Shown: positions 54,665-63,759, numbered from the stretch's first letter. The stretch: 64,000 nt of DNA from Oscillatoriales cyanobacterium RM2_1_1 (GCA_012033335.1 JAAURB010000001.1:98759-162758), one strand, 5' to 3'. The notes: generated by a model not told the origin, from the letters alone. Translations and numbers: made by a program.

Positions 54665-55483
54665 TTACTGGGCAGGTTGATCCGGTGCCGGTTGACCGTC
54701 TGCTGGTACAGGCTGGGCAGCGGCTGCCGCTGCATCAAGTTGTGCCTGACTCAGGGGCATCAGAGCCTCAAGATCAAAAGAAGTTTTGACCCGACGCTGA
54801 GGCTGATCGGCAGACTCAACAAATCGGCCTTGCTTATACTCCCCTTCAATAATTGAACCCCCTTCTGTCAGCTCAGTCTTGACATTGCGAGTTAGCAACA
54901 TCGGCTGCATCCGCTCAAGAATCACCATAAACTGACGGGTTTGAGGAAAGCTTCCTTCAAACTCAACCTTGTACTGTCGCCGCCGCAGCTTCCCATTCAC
55001 TCCAGGCCCCAGGGAGCCATCGTTAATAATTTCCTGACCTGGATCTGCTACCGGAACAGGCTCAAGTTTCGTGATTTGTGCCCTTTTATTCGGATCAGTA
55101 ATATTGGCATTGACCCGTTGATTCAGTTGCTCTTCGACATCGAATAATAGAGTATCCAGAGTTTCCTCACTGGCAAACAGAGTGGTGACATCGGCCCGCC
55201 GCTGATTGGCTTGAGCCAGTTGGGCCTCAGCTTCAGCCTTTTTACTCAGGCGTTCATCTTGATCCTTGATCTCCTGTTGCTTGGTCTCAATTCCTGCTTT
55301 CAGTTCTCCTCCTCTACTCAAGGCTGGAATAACTAATTTGAATAGGCCAAATAGGGCAAGTAAACCCCCCAGGATTCCCAGTAGAATTCCCAGATTTCGA
55401 GGAGTAAAGGTGATCCCGAATATACTCGGGCCAGAGGCTTCAAACTCCTCATCTGCTTCGATAAACTCATTTGCTGCTGTCAT
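54665..55483 (-). CDS. pilO: Type IV pilus alignment protein PilO
   Basis: Inner-membrane protein of 272 residues forming the alignment complex with PilN and PilM. One membrane helix (LGILLGILGGLLALFGLF, about residues 32-50) is followed by a coiled coil (KQQEIKDQDERLSKKAEAEA) and a ferredoxin-like domain with RRRQYKVEFEGSFPQTRQFM. The C-terminus is Ala/Pro-rich and longer than in proteobacteria. The pilN stop overlaps this start by four bases (start 55483, pilN end 55480), a sign of translational coupling. Confidence 0.88.
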   Translation of the reverse strand: MTAANEFIEADEEFEASGPSIFGITFTPRNLGILLGILGGLLALFGLFKLVIPALSRGGELKAGIETKQQEIKDQDERLSKKAEAEAQLAQANQRRADVTTLFASEETLDTLLFDVEEQLNQRVNANITDPNKRAQITKLEPVPVADPGQEIINDGSLGPGVNGKLRRRQYKVEFEGSFPQTRQFMVILERMQPMLLTRNVKTELTEGGSIIEGEYKQGRFVESADQPQRRVKTSFDLEALMPLSQAQLDAAAAAAQPVPADGQPAPDQPAQ

Positions 55484-56298
55484 TGTTGAATAACTCCTTT
55501 GCGCTGAAGTGTTTCAATCCGATTTACCAAGCCTGAAGCCCCCTTACTTTTGAGTTCTGGCAGCAGTTCTGAAGCCGTTTTCGGGCTGAGCTTGGTTGTG
55601 ATCTTGTAATCAATAATGGGCTGTAAATCGGGAGATTGGCTGGTGCCATTTTCCGATTGGGCGACGACAAGCTGAGTTGGATTATCAACCAGATTGGCTG
55701 AAACCAGTTGAGTGCCTTCTTCGCTGAAGAAAGGAGACTGGTTCAAGAGCAGAACAAAGTCATTTACCTGAGTCAAAGAGTTAGCCTCTCCAGAAATTTC
55801 TAAGGTCGCAGTTTCTGGAGGGGGCGGCGCAACTGGAGCAGCCGGTTGGCCTTCTGCAGGGGGAGGGGGTGGCGCAACTGGAGCCGGAGCCGTTTCTTGA
55901 ATCTGCTTGATTTTAACCCCCGCAGTTTGCATCAATTCAGCCAGTTCTACCGATAGGGCTGACCAGGGCTTGACCTCATTGAAGACCCCGGCTAAAGCAT
56001 CAGCTTCTGCGTTGGCCTGCCCTGCCTGGGCATAAATTTGATCCAGGGCCTGAACCTGGGTGGTTTTCTCCCCTAGCCGAGCCGTCAACTCATCCAATTC
56101 CCGCTGTAGGTTGGCGTTTCGCTGACTGAAAACCAGCCAAACCCCACCCATCAGAGCATTAGCAGCTAGAGCGACTGCAGCTCCAACAAGGATGGGCCGC
56201 CGATCAATGGGAGCACCATTGGGGGTGAGCGATCGCTTCTCAGCCTGAGGACTGTAGTCCGGACGGTCATTTAAGAAGTTAATATCAAGGCTGTACAT
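55480..56298 (-). CDS. pilN: Type IV pilus alignment protein PilN
   Basis: Inner-membrane protein of 272 residues, partner of PilM and PilO. The short cytoplasmic tail begins MYSLDINFLNDRP, with the INFLNDR-type motif that docks into PilM. A membrane helix (ILVGAAVALAANALMGGVWLV) and a coiled coil (NLQRELDELTARLGEKTTQV) follow, then a periplasmic domain. A Pro-rich insert (PPPPPAEGQPAAPVAPPPP) interrupts this domain, a feature of the cyanobacterial form. It overlaps pilO by four bases. Confidence 0.88.
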   Translation of the reverse strand: MYSLDINFLNDRPDYSPQAEKRSLTPNGAPIDRRPILVGAAVALAANALMGGVWLVFSQRNANLQRELDELTARLGEKTTQVQALDQIYAQAGQANAEADALAGVFNEVKPWSALSVELAELMQTAGVKIKQIQETAPAPVAPPPPPAEGQPAAPVAPPPPETATLEISGEANSLTQVNDFVLLLNQSPFFSEEGTQLVSANLVDNPTQLVVAQSENGTSQSPDLQPIIDYKITTKLSPKTASELLPELKSKGASGLVNRIETLQRKGVIQQ

Positions 56299-56354
56299 AA
56301 CCTCAAACCTCTGATAAGTCTATAAAAAGGGGGTGGATATTCAGAACATGGGCC

Positions 56355-57446
56355 CTAGCTTACCCGTAATCCCAAACCCAGTGCTACCCCTAAACTAGCA
56401 CGTTGCTCAGGAGAAATGTCCTGATCCACCTCTAGGGCGAGGGCATTGATTGGGTCAACTTGGGTGGCAGGCATGGCTAAACGCTGCATAAAAAACTCAT
56501 CGAGCTGGCCAATGGCTGCCCCTGGCCCTGTGAGCAAAAGTTGGGCAACTTCTAAGCCATCACTCTGGTTAATATAAAAATCAACCGAGCGCCGCAGTTC
56601 ATCGGCGAGTTCAGACAAGACTTTGATAATAGCACTTGTTCCAGGATTGGTCTCACTCAATGAACCTAGGGTATCTGTTACTGGCAGAGTCATGGCCTGC
56701 AGTTCTCGCACGTCCCGGGATGGGGGCAGGTTCATGGCATTATTCAAAGCGCTTTGGGCTTGAAATACACCAATTGGAATCGTTCGATTAAACTGAGGGA
56801 TTCCATTGACCACAATAGATAGCTCGGTATTGTCAAACTCGATATTGGCAATAATAGCTGCTTCGCTGGAAGAAAACTGTTCAAGCTGTTGCCGCAAGGT
56901 ACGAATCAGAGCAAAGCTACTAACCTCTAGGACATCAATCTGTAGCCCTGCCTGCTCAAATACGCTCAGATAGGTGTCGGTTACTTCCTTGCGGGTGGCA
57001 ACCAGAAGTACCTGCATTTTTTCAATGCCATCTTCGTCTACAAATAGACCCAGCTTTTGGTAGTCTACATCGGCTTCTTCTCGGGAAAAGGGGAGATAGA
57101 GCCCCGCTTCTGCGTTCATGTAGTCCCGGAGTTCATCGGCATTGAGTTCTGCTGGTACAGAAATTAACCGGGTGACGGCTTCCCGCCCCGGAATTGCCGT
57201 CGCCACTCGTTTAACCTTGACATTTTGGTCGGCTAGAGCAGATTGAATCAACTCCGAAACTGCTGGAGTATCAATAATTTGACCCTCCTGGACAGCATCT
57301 TCTGGAACTTCAATACTGGCCAAGGTGGCGATCCGGGTTGCGTTTCCCTTGCGTTTCAATTCAACAATATTGATCCGCTCAGAGGCAACTTCAATGCCAA
57401 TCCCAGGCTTCTGTTTTGAGAATAAACCCTGTAAAAAACCAGCCAT
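56355..57446 (-). CDS. pilM: Type IV pilus assembly protein PilM
   Basis: Cytoplasmic actin-like ATPase of 363 residues that binds the PilN tail and joins the alignment complex to the motor. The N-terminus GIGIEVASERINIVELKRK is the phosphate-1 region of the actin/FtsA fold. AIPGREAVTRLISVPAELN, VDVLEVSSFALIRTLRQQ-like (IDVLEVSSFALIRTLR) and LLLTGPGAAIGQLDEFF, the nucleotide-site motifs, follow in order, then the usual end LGVALGLGLRVS. It is the first gene of the pilMNO unit. The next upstream gene (S9 peptidase) has the same direction and lies 86 bp away, so it might be transcribed through. Confidence 0.9.
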   Translation of the reverse strand: MAGFLQGLFSKQKPGIGIEVASERINIVELKRKGNATRIATLASIEVPEDAVQEGQIIDTPAVSELIQSALADQNVKVKRVATAIPGREAVTRLISVPAELNADELRDYMNAEAGLYLPFSREEADVDYQKLGLFVDEDGIEKMQVLLVATRKEVTDTYLSVFEQAGLQIDVLEVSSFALIRTLRQQLEQFSSSEAAIIANIEFDNTELSIVVNGIPQFNRTIPIGVFQAQSALNNAMNLPPSRDVRELQAMTLPVTDTLGSLSETNPGTSAIIKVLSELADELRRSVDFYINQSDGLEVAQLLLTGPGAAIGQLDEFFMQRLAMPATQVDPINALALEVDQDISPEQRASLGVALGLGLRVS

Positions 57447-57532
57447 AACCTATACCTTAGTGAACGAACCGAAATCAGCGATCTTAACGTTGGCGATCTC
57501 AAAGTTGGGGATCCAACTGAATCATTCATCGA

Positions 57533-59449
57533 TCACTCAAATGATTCGATGATACCGGAATGGCCAGAGATCTCAACTCCAGGCTCAAAACTTCCCCCCA
57601 GGTATCGAGCTAGAAATTCCTCTGCGATCGCATAGAAATGAAGCCGATTTTCTGGACGGGCAAAGCCATGACCCTCGTCAGTGTATAACACATACTTTAC
57701 GGGCTTTCCAGATTGTTTCATTGCTGTTACAATCTGCTCGCTTTCGGCCTGCTTGACCCGGGGGTCATTTGCCCCTTGACCAATCAGTAAAGGTTTTTGA
57801 ATCTGGTCTACAAAAAACAAAGGCGAGCGAGATTTGAGAAATGCTTCCTCCGTTTCCAGATTGCCAACCCGGTGATAAAAATTAGCCCGAATCGGCTCCC
57901 AATACGGAGGAATACTCTGCATCAGGGTGACAATGTTGCTCGGGCCGACAATATCAACCCCACAGGCAAATACATCTGGCGTAAAGGTCAATCCCACTAA
58001 TGTAGCATACCCCCCATAGGAGCCGCCCATGATGGCGATTTGATCCCGCTGAGCAATATCATGGTCAATCAGCCATTGCACCCCATCAATCAAGTCATCG
58101 TGCATTTTTCCAGCCCATTCCCGGTTTCCGGCATTGACAAAGGCTTTGCCATAGCCGGTAGAACCTCGATAGTTGATCTGGAGGACTCCATAACCCCGAT
58201 TGGCTAACCATTGGGCTTGAGGATTGTAACCCCAGGTATCCCTGGCCCAGGGGCCACCATGTACCAGCAGCACGGTAGGCACTGGGCCATGGGTTTCAAC
58301 GGGCTTGGTTAAATAACCATGAATGGTCAACCCATCCCGAGCTGTGTAGGAAATAGGTTCCATGGGAACCAGGGGCAGTCCCTCAAGCTTGGGTTTATTC
58401 GTGAATAGAAAGGTAGCAGTCTGAGTCGCCCGATCATAGCGGTAGTAGTGCGTCGGGCCATCATCGGTGAGGAAGCTCACCAGCCATTGTTGATCCCCCA
58501 GGGTGCGACTGATGCTAAACTCCCCTGACCGAATCTGGCGAATCGCCTCAAAATCTGCTGCAATTCGGGGATCTAGAACTTGCCATTCTTTCCGAGCCCG
58601 GTAAAAGGACACCGCCTCAATGGTGCGGGTGGCGACGTTGAAGAAAATTCCTCCGACATCATATTGTGGATCCTCGGCAATCACAGTTTCCTGGCGAGTG
58701 TTTAGATCAAAGGCCAGTAAACGCTCAGCATTGGCCTCATGGTTCCCCAGAATATAGAGGGTTTGACCATCTTGAGAAAAGTTAACGGCCCCTCCTTCTT
58801 CATCTGCAGACCAATGGCGTAGGGCTTCCCAGGGGTGTTCTGGGGTAGGACGATAGAGTAAATCATAGCCCCCGTCTGGAGTTGTGGCTGTAGCAGCCCG
58901 GAGTTGAAACTGGTTATCGGCGATCCAACTCACAATATTGCCAGGATTCTCAACATAAAAATCCACTGCGCCGTTGATCAAATTCACCTGATAAACGTCG
59001 AATACCTGAGGATTTCGCAGGTTCATCCCCACCAAAATCCTATCGGGGAAGTTGGGTTCAAGGGCAATGACTTGAGCCCGAACCCCCTGGAAGGGAGTCA
59101 AATCCCGAACCACACCTGAGTGAATATTCACCAGATACAGATGCCAGTTCTCATCCCCGTCAGAATCTTGGGCATAGATCAACAGATCAGGATTGTATGT
59201 CCAGAAAAAGGCCCGAATTCCTCGCTTTTTATCTGCGGTAAGCTGGCGGCTCTCAGAACGATCATCAGATTGTCCAACAGTCTGTAGCCAGACTTGCAGG
59301 ACATTGTTAGAATCTGGGGCAATATAGGCTAGGAACTCACCATTGTCTGATAGGGCTGGGCTGGTGCGTTCTGGATTGCCGAACAGAATTTCACGGGAGA
59401 TAATAGGTGGAAGTTGAGTGGCAGTTTGGTCAACTATTGCTGTACTCAT
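57533..59449 (-). CDS. S9 family serine peptidase
   Basis: Prolyl-oligopeptidase/acylaminoacyl-peptidase-type enzyme of 638 residues without a signal peptide, so cytosolic. The first 380 residues form a beta-propeller with repeated strands (WTYNPDLLIYAQDSDGDENW). The C-terminal alpha/beta-hydrolase domain has VLLVHGGPWARDTWGYNPQA, the nucleophile Ser in IMGGSYGGYATLVG, the Asp in LIGQGANDPRVKQAE and the His in YTDEGHGFARPEN. It likely trims short peptides or N-acylated peptides. The triad is complete, so it should be active. Confidence 0.9.
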   Translation of the reverse strand: MSTAIVDQTATQLPPIISREILFGNPERTSPALSDNGEFLAYIAPDSNNVLQVWLQTVGQSDDRSESRQLTADKKRGIRAFFWTYNPDLLIYAQDSDGDENWHLYLVNIHSGVVRDLTPFQGVRAQVIALEPNFPDRILVGMNLRNPQVFDVYQVNLINGAVDFYVENPGNIVSWIADNQFQLRAATATTPDGGYDLLYRPTPEHPWEALRHWSADEEGGAVNFSQDGQTLYILGNHEANAERLLAFDLNTRQETVIAEDPQYDVGGIFFNVATRTIEAVSFYRARKEWQVLDPRIAADFEAIRQIRSGEFSISRTLGDQQWLVSFLTDDGPTHYYRYDRATQTATFLFTNKPKLEGLPLVPMEPISYTARDGLTIHGYLTKPVETHGPVPTVLLVHGGPWARDTWGYNPQAQWLANRGYGVLQINYRGSTGYGKAFVNAGNREWAGKMHDDLIDGVQWLIDHDIAQRDQIAIMGGSYGGYATLVGLTFTPDVFACGVDIVGPSNIVTLMQSIPPYWEPIRANFYHRVGNLETEEAFLKSRSPLFFVDQIQKPLLIGQGANDPRVKQAESEQIVTAMKQSGKPVKYVLYTDEGHGFARPENRLHFYAIAEEFLARYLGGSFEPGVEISGHSGIIESFE

Positions 59450-59940
59450 GAAATACTTGTGAAATACTTAGAAGGGTTAGGATAAAAACTTGGGAAAGCG
59501 CTCAGGGGGTAGTCTTAGGGCTTGAATAAAAGCTCAAGAGCTGCTTCCACTCCCCCATTCTAAGCTAAAGACCCCTCGAAATGTTTGCTCCATTTTCATG
59601 AAACCCTGTCTCGACCCTCAGTAACCTTGGATATCTCGAAAAGTTGTTGCGATTGATTGCTGCAGGGAGTTTTTACAACCAAACTGTTGCAACCAAGCTG
59701 TTTCAATTGGTTTCGATCACTGGTCTCAACTGGATGTTCGAATCAAACATTACAGTCAGACTCTGTTGCCATCCTGCGATCGCATGAATTGAGCTTCATC
59801 CCCTTGCTTCACCAGGTTGTAGGACGGCAAATATAAGGCAATCAACGAAGATTAAAACAGATGGTTGAAACAGATGGCTAACATAAATAGTTGAAAGTCA
59901 ATCCTTCAGCTTTTCTAATGTTCATCGTTTGGGAAATTCT
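59450..59940. other. Divergent intergenic region
   Basis: This gap of about 490 bp between the S9 peptidase and XRE genes should hold both promoters. One HIP1 site lies at 59776. Imperfect GTTGCAACCAAGCTGTTTCA-like direct repeats occur at 59680-59710. No gene seen. Confidence 0.45.
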
Positions 59941-60177
59941 ATGTTAATGACAATGAAAACTGACATTTCTAACTTGATTGCAACAATGCGGCAACGCTTG
60001 GGGATTTCCCAAGAGAAGCTAGCTTCGGAACTCGGAGTCTCATTTCAAACGGTTAATCGCTGGGAAAGAGGTCATACCAAACCCTCTCATCTAGCCTTGG
60101 TCGCAATTAGACAAAAGCTAGTTGAAATGGGTCGAGTTGGCTCTGATTTATTGTCAGAATATTTTGGAGAGTCCTAA
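59941..60177 (+). CDS. XRE-type helix-turn-helix regulator
   Basis: Small DNA-binding protein of 78 residues. The start at ATG 59941 is chosen over an upstream TTG (59929); ATGs at 59947 and 59953 are also possible. The HTH is clear: MRQRLGISQEKLASELGVS, then FQTVNRWERGHTKPSHLA, a full XRE domain with the recognition helix QTVNRWE. The remaining 20 residues (LVEMGRVGSDLLSEYF) may form a dimer helix. It stands alone, without an adjacent toxin or phage gene, so the target is unknown. Confidence 0.82.
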   Translation: MLMTMKTDISNLIATMRQRLGISQEKLASELGVSFQTVNRWERGHTKPSHLALVAIRQKLVEMGRVGSDLLSEYFGES

Positions 60178-60394
60178 TTGTTCAGAATGATAGATGATAA
60201 TTTGACCCATCAATCAGACTGACCACCAGGATGACCAATGCAGTTGACCAACAAGTCGATCAATAGGTTGACAAACCAGGTAATGAATGGGCATTTCAGC
60301 TTGAGATGCCCGCTTTATTTGCAAGAATTCCCAAAACCCAATCGGAAAACCGGGATATACTGGGAAAAAACCCTAGAAAGATGAACCCTGGTCT

Positions 60395-60829
60395 GTGGAA
60401 CTTTCCTGCAAAAGTCAGTATGCTTTGCTGGCTCTCTTAGAGCTAGCTACACGCTTCAATAGTGGTGAACTGACTCAAATTCGTCAGATTGCAGCCCATC
60501 ATGATATTCCTGATCGCTATTTAGAACAGCTATTAGCTATTTTAAAACGAGGCGGCTTAGTTTCTAGTCAGCGAGGTTCTAAAGGAGGTTATCGCCTGGC
60601 AAAGGAACCTCAGCAAATTACCTTGCTGAATATTATTGACTGCTTAGAAGGCTCCCACTCAGCTCAACCATCAGTTCTGTGTTGTCTGACTCCAGAGAAT
60701 TCTATTATTCAAGAAGTCTGGCAGGAGGCCCACCAAGTCGCCAACTCCATCCTTCAAAAGTATACGTTGAAGGATCTGTGTGAAAAGCTCGAAGTCAAGC
60801 GGCAAGTGAACTTGATGTACTATATCTGA
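60395..60829 (+). CDS. Rrf2-family transcriptional regulator
   Basis: Winged-helix regulator of 144 residues. The GTG at 60395 is the start, because ELSCKSQYALLALLELA is the canonical N-terminus. The recognition region is IPDRYLEQLLAILKRGGLVS with the wing SQRGSKGGYRLA. The three spaced Cys residues that hold the Fe-S cluster of IscR are absent; only a CC pair in SVLCCLTPE is seen. It is therefore more like the non-cluster cyanobacterial and CymR types. No isc/suf or cys genes are next to it. Confidence 0.86.
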   Translation: MELSCKSQYALLALLELATRFNSGELTQIRQIAAHHDIPDRYLEQLLAILKRGGLVSSQRGSKGGYRLAKEPQQITLLNIIDCLEGSHSAQPSVLCCLTPENSIIQEVWQEAHQVANSILQKYTLKDLCEKLEVKRQVNLMYYI

Positions 60830-61405
60830 CCTGACAGATCTAACCAACTTGACATTAGTACTCTACTGAATCACAGCAGACTTAGTTTGACTGTCACTTA
60901 GAGAAATTCCTATAGAGAGATTCCCATCCTGGGAGAAGCCTCCTGCAATATCAGACGCTGCTACAAAACAGGGCAACCTAAATGGAACATGTTCCATCCT
61001 GCTGGGCACCATTCTGGATGCCCCTGAGTGGGAGAGCACCATTATCCCACAGTGGGCCCATCACTCCCTAGAATTAACCCCATACTCCATGCCTGACGCG
61101 ATTGAAAACCGCTGTAAATTAATCTCCATAACAGTAGAAATTGAATGGTAGAAATTGGTAGAAATCCTTAGGTAAAGATTACTAGAAAGTTTGTCAGAGA
61201 GTTCAGGGTTATTTCAGCAAAATCACCTCATGATTTCCATGCTAAACTAGCAACTAGTCTAAGTGATCGAATTCATTTAGAACTTAATTTTAGGCTCTAT
61301 TCAACGGCAAAAATTTGTGCTAGGAATTTCCTGCTCAAAAGCAGTTTTTAGAATTAAGTTTGAGTCTTTAATCTAAAAGCACTGACATGTCAAGCTCTAA
61401 TCGGA
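60830..61405. other. Intergenic region with palindromes
   Basis: This 576-bp gap after the Rrf2 gene includes a perfect 14-bp palindrome TGGAACATGTTCCA (60983-60996). It also includes a segment (about 61051-61120) that resembles the right arm of the repeat at 63842-63934. No coding frame. Confidence 0.5.
60983..60996. promoter_or_regulatory. Perfect 14-bp palindrome, possible operator
   Basis: TGGAACATGTTCCA is fully self-complementary. Its GAAC-N2-GTTC core is like the LexA boxes of Gram-positive bacteria, but cyanobacterial LexA sites differ. It lies 154 bases after the Rrf2 stop and 410 before the next start, so its target is unclear. Confidence 0.3.
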
Positions 61406-62080
61406 ATGGAAGATAACTTTTATCAAATTCTAGAGGTCAAACAGACGGCAACCCAAGCAGAAATAAAGCGGGCCTATCGTCGTCTAGCAAAGCAATTCCA
61501 TCCGGATACTCAAGCTGAAACTGCTGACCATGATCAGATCATTCGAATCAATTCAGCCTATGAGGTTTTAGGAGATTCACAGCGCCGTCAATTTTACGAT
61601 CGCACCCTGCCTAACTACACTTCTTCTAGAAGACAAACGGCTTATTCCACGGCCAATTCTCCCCAACGATCAGAGCTAGAAACTGACATAGACCTCAACT
61701 ATTGGATCAAGCAAGTTTATCAGCCAATTAGTCAGAGTCTGGATCGAATTCTCAAGCCTTTAAAGAAAGAAATTGACAAGCTATCAGCCGATCCGTTTGA
61801 TGATCAATTGATGGATGAATTTCAGTCCTATATCGAGCATTGTCGAGCTTCCTTTGAACGGGCCCAGAATGCTTTTCGTTCCCTCCCTAACCCATCCAAT
61901 GCTGCGGGGGTAGCAGCCCATTTGTACTATACTTTGAACCATGTTGGGGATGGCATTGAGGAGCTAGAAACCTTTACCTTGAACTATGACGATTCATCTC
62001 TCCACACCGGCCAGGAATTTTTCAGAATGGCAGTTGGTCTCCGCAAGATCGCCCGGGAAGAGCTGAAAAACATTGCCTAA
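61406..62080 (+). CDS. J-domain (DnaJ-like) protein
   Basis: Co-chaperone-like protein of 224 residues. The J domain (residues 4-66) is complete: YQILEVKQTATQAEIKRAYR, the HPD motif at residues 33-35 in KQFHPDTQAE, and NSAYEVLGDSQRRQFYDR. The remaining 150 residues are helical and lack the Gly/Phe and zinc regions of DnaJ. They include ELETDIDLNYWIKQVYQPIS and QSLDRILKPLKKEID, a form common in cyanobacteria. The C-terminal part presumably picks the substrate or target for DnaK. It is a single gene, 103 bp before the pterin synthase gene. Confidence 0.87.
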   Translation: MEDNFYQILEVKQTATQAEIKRAYRRLAKQFHPDTQAETADHDQIIRINSAYEVLGDSQRRQFYDRTLPNYTSSRRQTAYSTANSPQRSELETDIDLNYWIKQVYQPISQSLDRILKPLKKEIDKLSADPFDDQLMDEFQSYIEHCRASFERAQNAFRSLPNPSNAAGVAAHLYYTLNHVGDGIEELETFTLNYDDSSLHTGQEFFRMAVGLRKIAREELKNIA

Positions 62081-62183
62081 GATTCCTGGGGGATGTCCCA
62101 TCAATAGGCCATGAGTTGCCAATCCCCTGGAAAACCTTTAAATTGGAGTTACAGAACTTAACAATATAAATCTTCGTGCATTT

Positions 62184-63056
62184 ATGGAATGCATTATTCA
62201 GCGTCGAGCCCAGTTTTCAGCTAGCCATCGTTATTGGTTAGCTGAACTGAGTGAAGCCGAGAACTTGGAGCAATTTGGCCCCACTGCCCGTTTTCCTGGA
62301 CATGGTCACAACTACGTGCTCTATGTCTCCATGATGGGGGAGCTCGATCAGTATGGCATGGTGCTGAACTTATCGGATGTTAAGCACACCATCAAGCAGG
62401 AGGTCACCAATCATCTGAACTTCTCCCATTTGAATGAGGCTTGGCCAGAATTTCAACAGACTTTACCGACGACGGAATATCTAGCTCAGGTGATCTGGCA
62501 GCGTCTCGCACCTCACCTGCCAATTATCAATATCCAACTGTTTGAACATCCCGAACTCTGGGCAGATTATCAAGGAAATGCTATGGAAGCTTCTCTAACT
62601 GTTAGTACTCATTTCAGTGCAGCCCACCGTCTGGCTCACCCTCAATTAAGCTACGAAGATAACTGCGAGATTTATGGTAAGTGTGCTCGTCCCAATGGTC
62701 ACGGTCACAATTACCATTTAGAGGTCACAGTCAAAGGTAATATCCATCCTCGAACTGGAATGATTGTGGATCTGGCTGCCCTACAGAAAGTGATTGAAGA
62801 CTACGTGGTCGAGCCATTTGACCATACGTTCCTAAATAAGGATATTCCCTATTTTGCCGAAGTAGTGCCAACAGCCGAGAATATTGCCATTCACATCCGA
62901 GACTTACTGCGCTCTCCGATTCATCAACTCGGGGCTGAATTGCACAAGGTGAAACTGATTGAAAGCCCAAATAATTCCTGTGAAGTCTACTGTTCTGCAG
63001 CGGAGTTAAGTGGAGCCATTCCTCCATCGTTTGTTCCAGCCTTGGCAAACCTTTGA
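62184..63056 (+). CDS. Two-domain 6-carboxytetrahydropterin/PTP synthase-family protein
   Basis: Protein of 290 residues made of two tandem QueD/PTPS domains. The usual enzyme is about 120-145 residues. Domain 1 (about 1-130) has zinc ligands His15 (FSASHRY), His40 and His42 (FPGHGHNY), but Thr34 where the catalytic Cys should be. Domain 2 (about 136-275) has His148 (FSAAHRL), Cys167 in KCARPNGHGHNY, and His173 and His175. Its C-x5-H-x-H spacing is that of eukaryote-type PTP synthase rather than E. coli QueD (C-x3-H-x-H). FDHTFLN and KLIESPNNSCEVY are also intact. The likely pathway is tetrahydrobiopterin-type or 7-deazaguanine synthesis from dihydroneopterin triphosphate. It could be a queuosine enzyme; the sequence leaves this open. 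Confidence 0.85.
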   Translation: MECIIQRRAQFSASHRYWLAELSEAENLEQFGPTARFPGHGHNYVLYVSMMGELDQYGMVLNLSDVKHTIKQEVTNHLNFSHLNEAWPEFQQTLPTTEYLAQVIWQRLAPHLPIINIQLFEHPELWADYQGNAMEASLTVSTHFSAAHRLAHPQLSYEDNCEIYGKCARPNGHGHNYHLEVTVKGNIHPRTGMIVDLAALQKVIEDYVVEPFDHTFLNKDIPYFAEVVPTAENIAIHIRDLLRSPIHQLGAELHKVKLIESPNNSCEVYCSAAELSGAIPPSFVPALANL

Positions 63057-63486
63057 TGAATTAGACCTGATTGGATATCTAATTCTCAGTTCTTCTAGCT
63101 CTGTTATTTTCATCGGTGCCTTTAGAGTTCCTATCTTCAAATCCTAATTTTTGTGAGCTGGAATTACACTTTCCAGCTTGACTGCAGCCCTTGTAAAATG
63201 ACCGAGTTGGCTGCTGCTAGTCACAGATGTAATTCGACTGCAGTGCTATTTCTTCCTGCAGAAATCGCTGGGGCAATTAAACTTGCCCCAGCGATCGCCA
63301 TAGATTAGGAGTTGGTCAAGTTGAAGACAAATGCTCTCAACGGGTTAGACTAAACATAGTTCCCTGGACTTGGCAGAACTTAGAAGGGTACATCAGTATC
63401 CAATCCTCGATCCATCAGGAATGCGGGTTATGTTGTCACCCTTAAAGCAAAGCTATTCCCTAACCGAATCAAGGCGCAATCCAAAT
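63057..63486. other. Intergenic region with strong hairpin
   Basis: This 430-bp gap contains a perfect 13-bp hairpin at 63264-63295 and, at 63433-63448, a 16-base match to the aldo/keto reductase fragment at 50836-50851. No open frame of note. Confidence 0.5.
63264..63295. other. Perfect 13-bp hairpin
   Basis: ATCGCTGGGGCAA (63264-63276), loop TTAAAC, TTGCCCCAGCGAT (63283-63295). It lacks a clear U-run on either strand and is 208 bases after the pterin synthase stop. It could end a small RNA or act as a terminator. Confidence 0.5.
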
Positions 63487-63759
63487 CTAAGTCGGCTGCA
63501 GTAGATTGGTACAGTGATTAGAATCAACAACAATTGAACGGATATGCATAGGCTGAGTTTCAAGGGATTGAGCCCGGTCTAGCGCTTTAGGATGGAAAAC
63601 AATCTGTTTACAAACCATCTCGGAGCTTCCTAAAGCCCCATAATCCCAGATATAAGTCTTAAAATCCCTATCGGGAACTGCTGAAGCTGGAGCAAAAATC
63701 ACTGAACTGAACAACACTAACAGCCAAGAGATCAATGCAACAACGCCATATTTAAACAT
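63487..63759 (-). CDS. Small exported protein, unknown function
   Basis: Protein of 90 residues. The ATG at 63759 begins a signal peptide (MFKYGVVALISWLLVLFSS, cleavage after PASA) and has GGGAG just upstream. An in-frame ATG at 63834 would put 25 residues before it. The mature part of about 60 residues (PDRDFKTYIWDYGALGSSEM) has two Cys and no family I can name. It is probably periplasmic. Confidence 0.6.
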   Translation of the reverse strand: MFKYGVVALISWLLVLFSSVIFAPASAVPDRDFKTYIWDYGALGSSEMVCKQIVFHPKALDRAQSLETQPMHIRSIVVDSNHCTNLLQPT

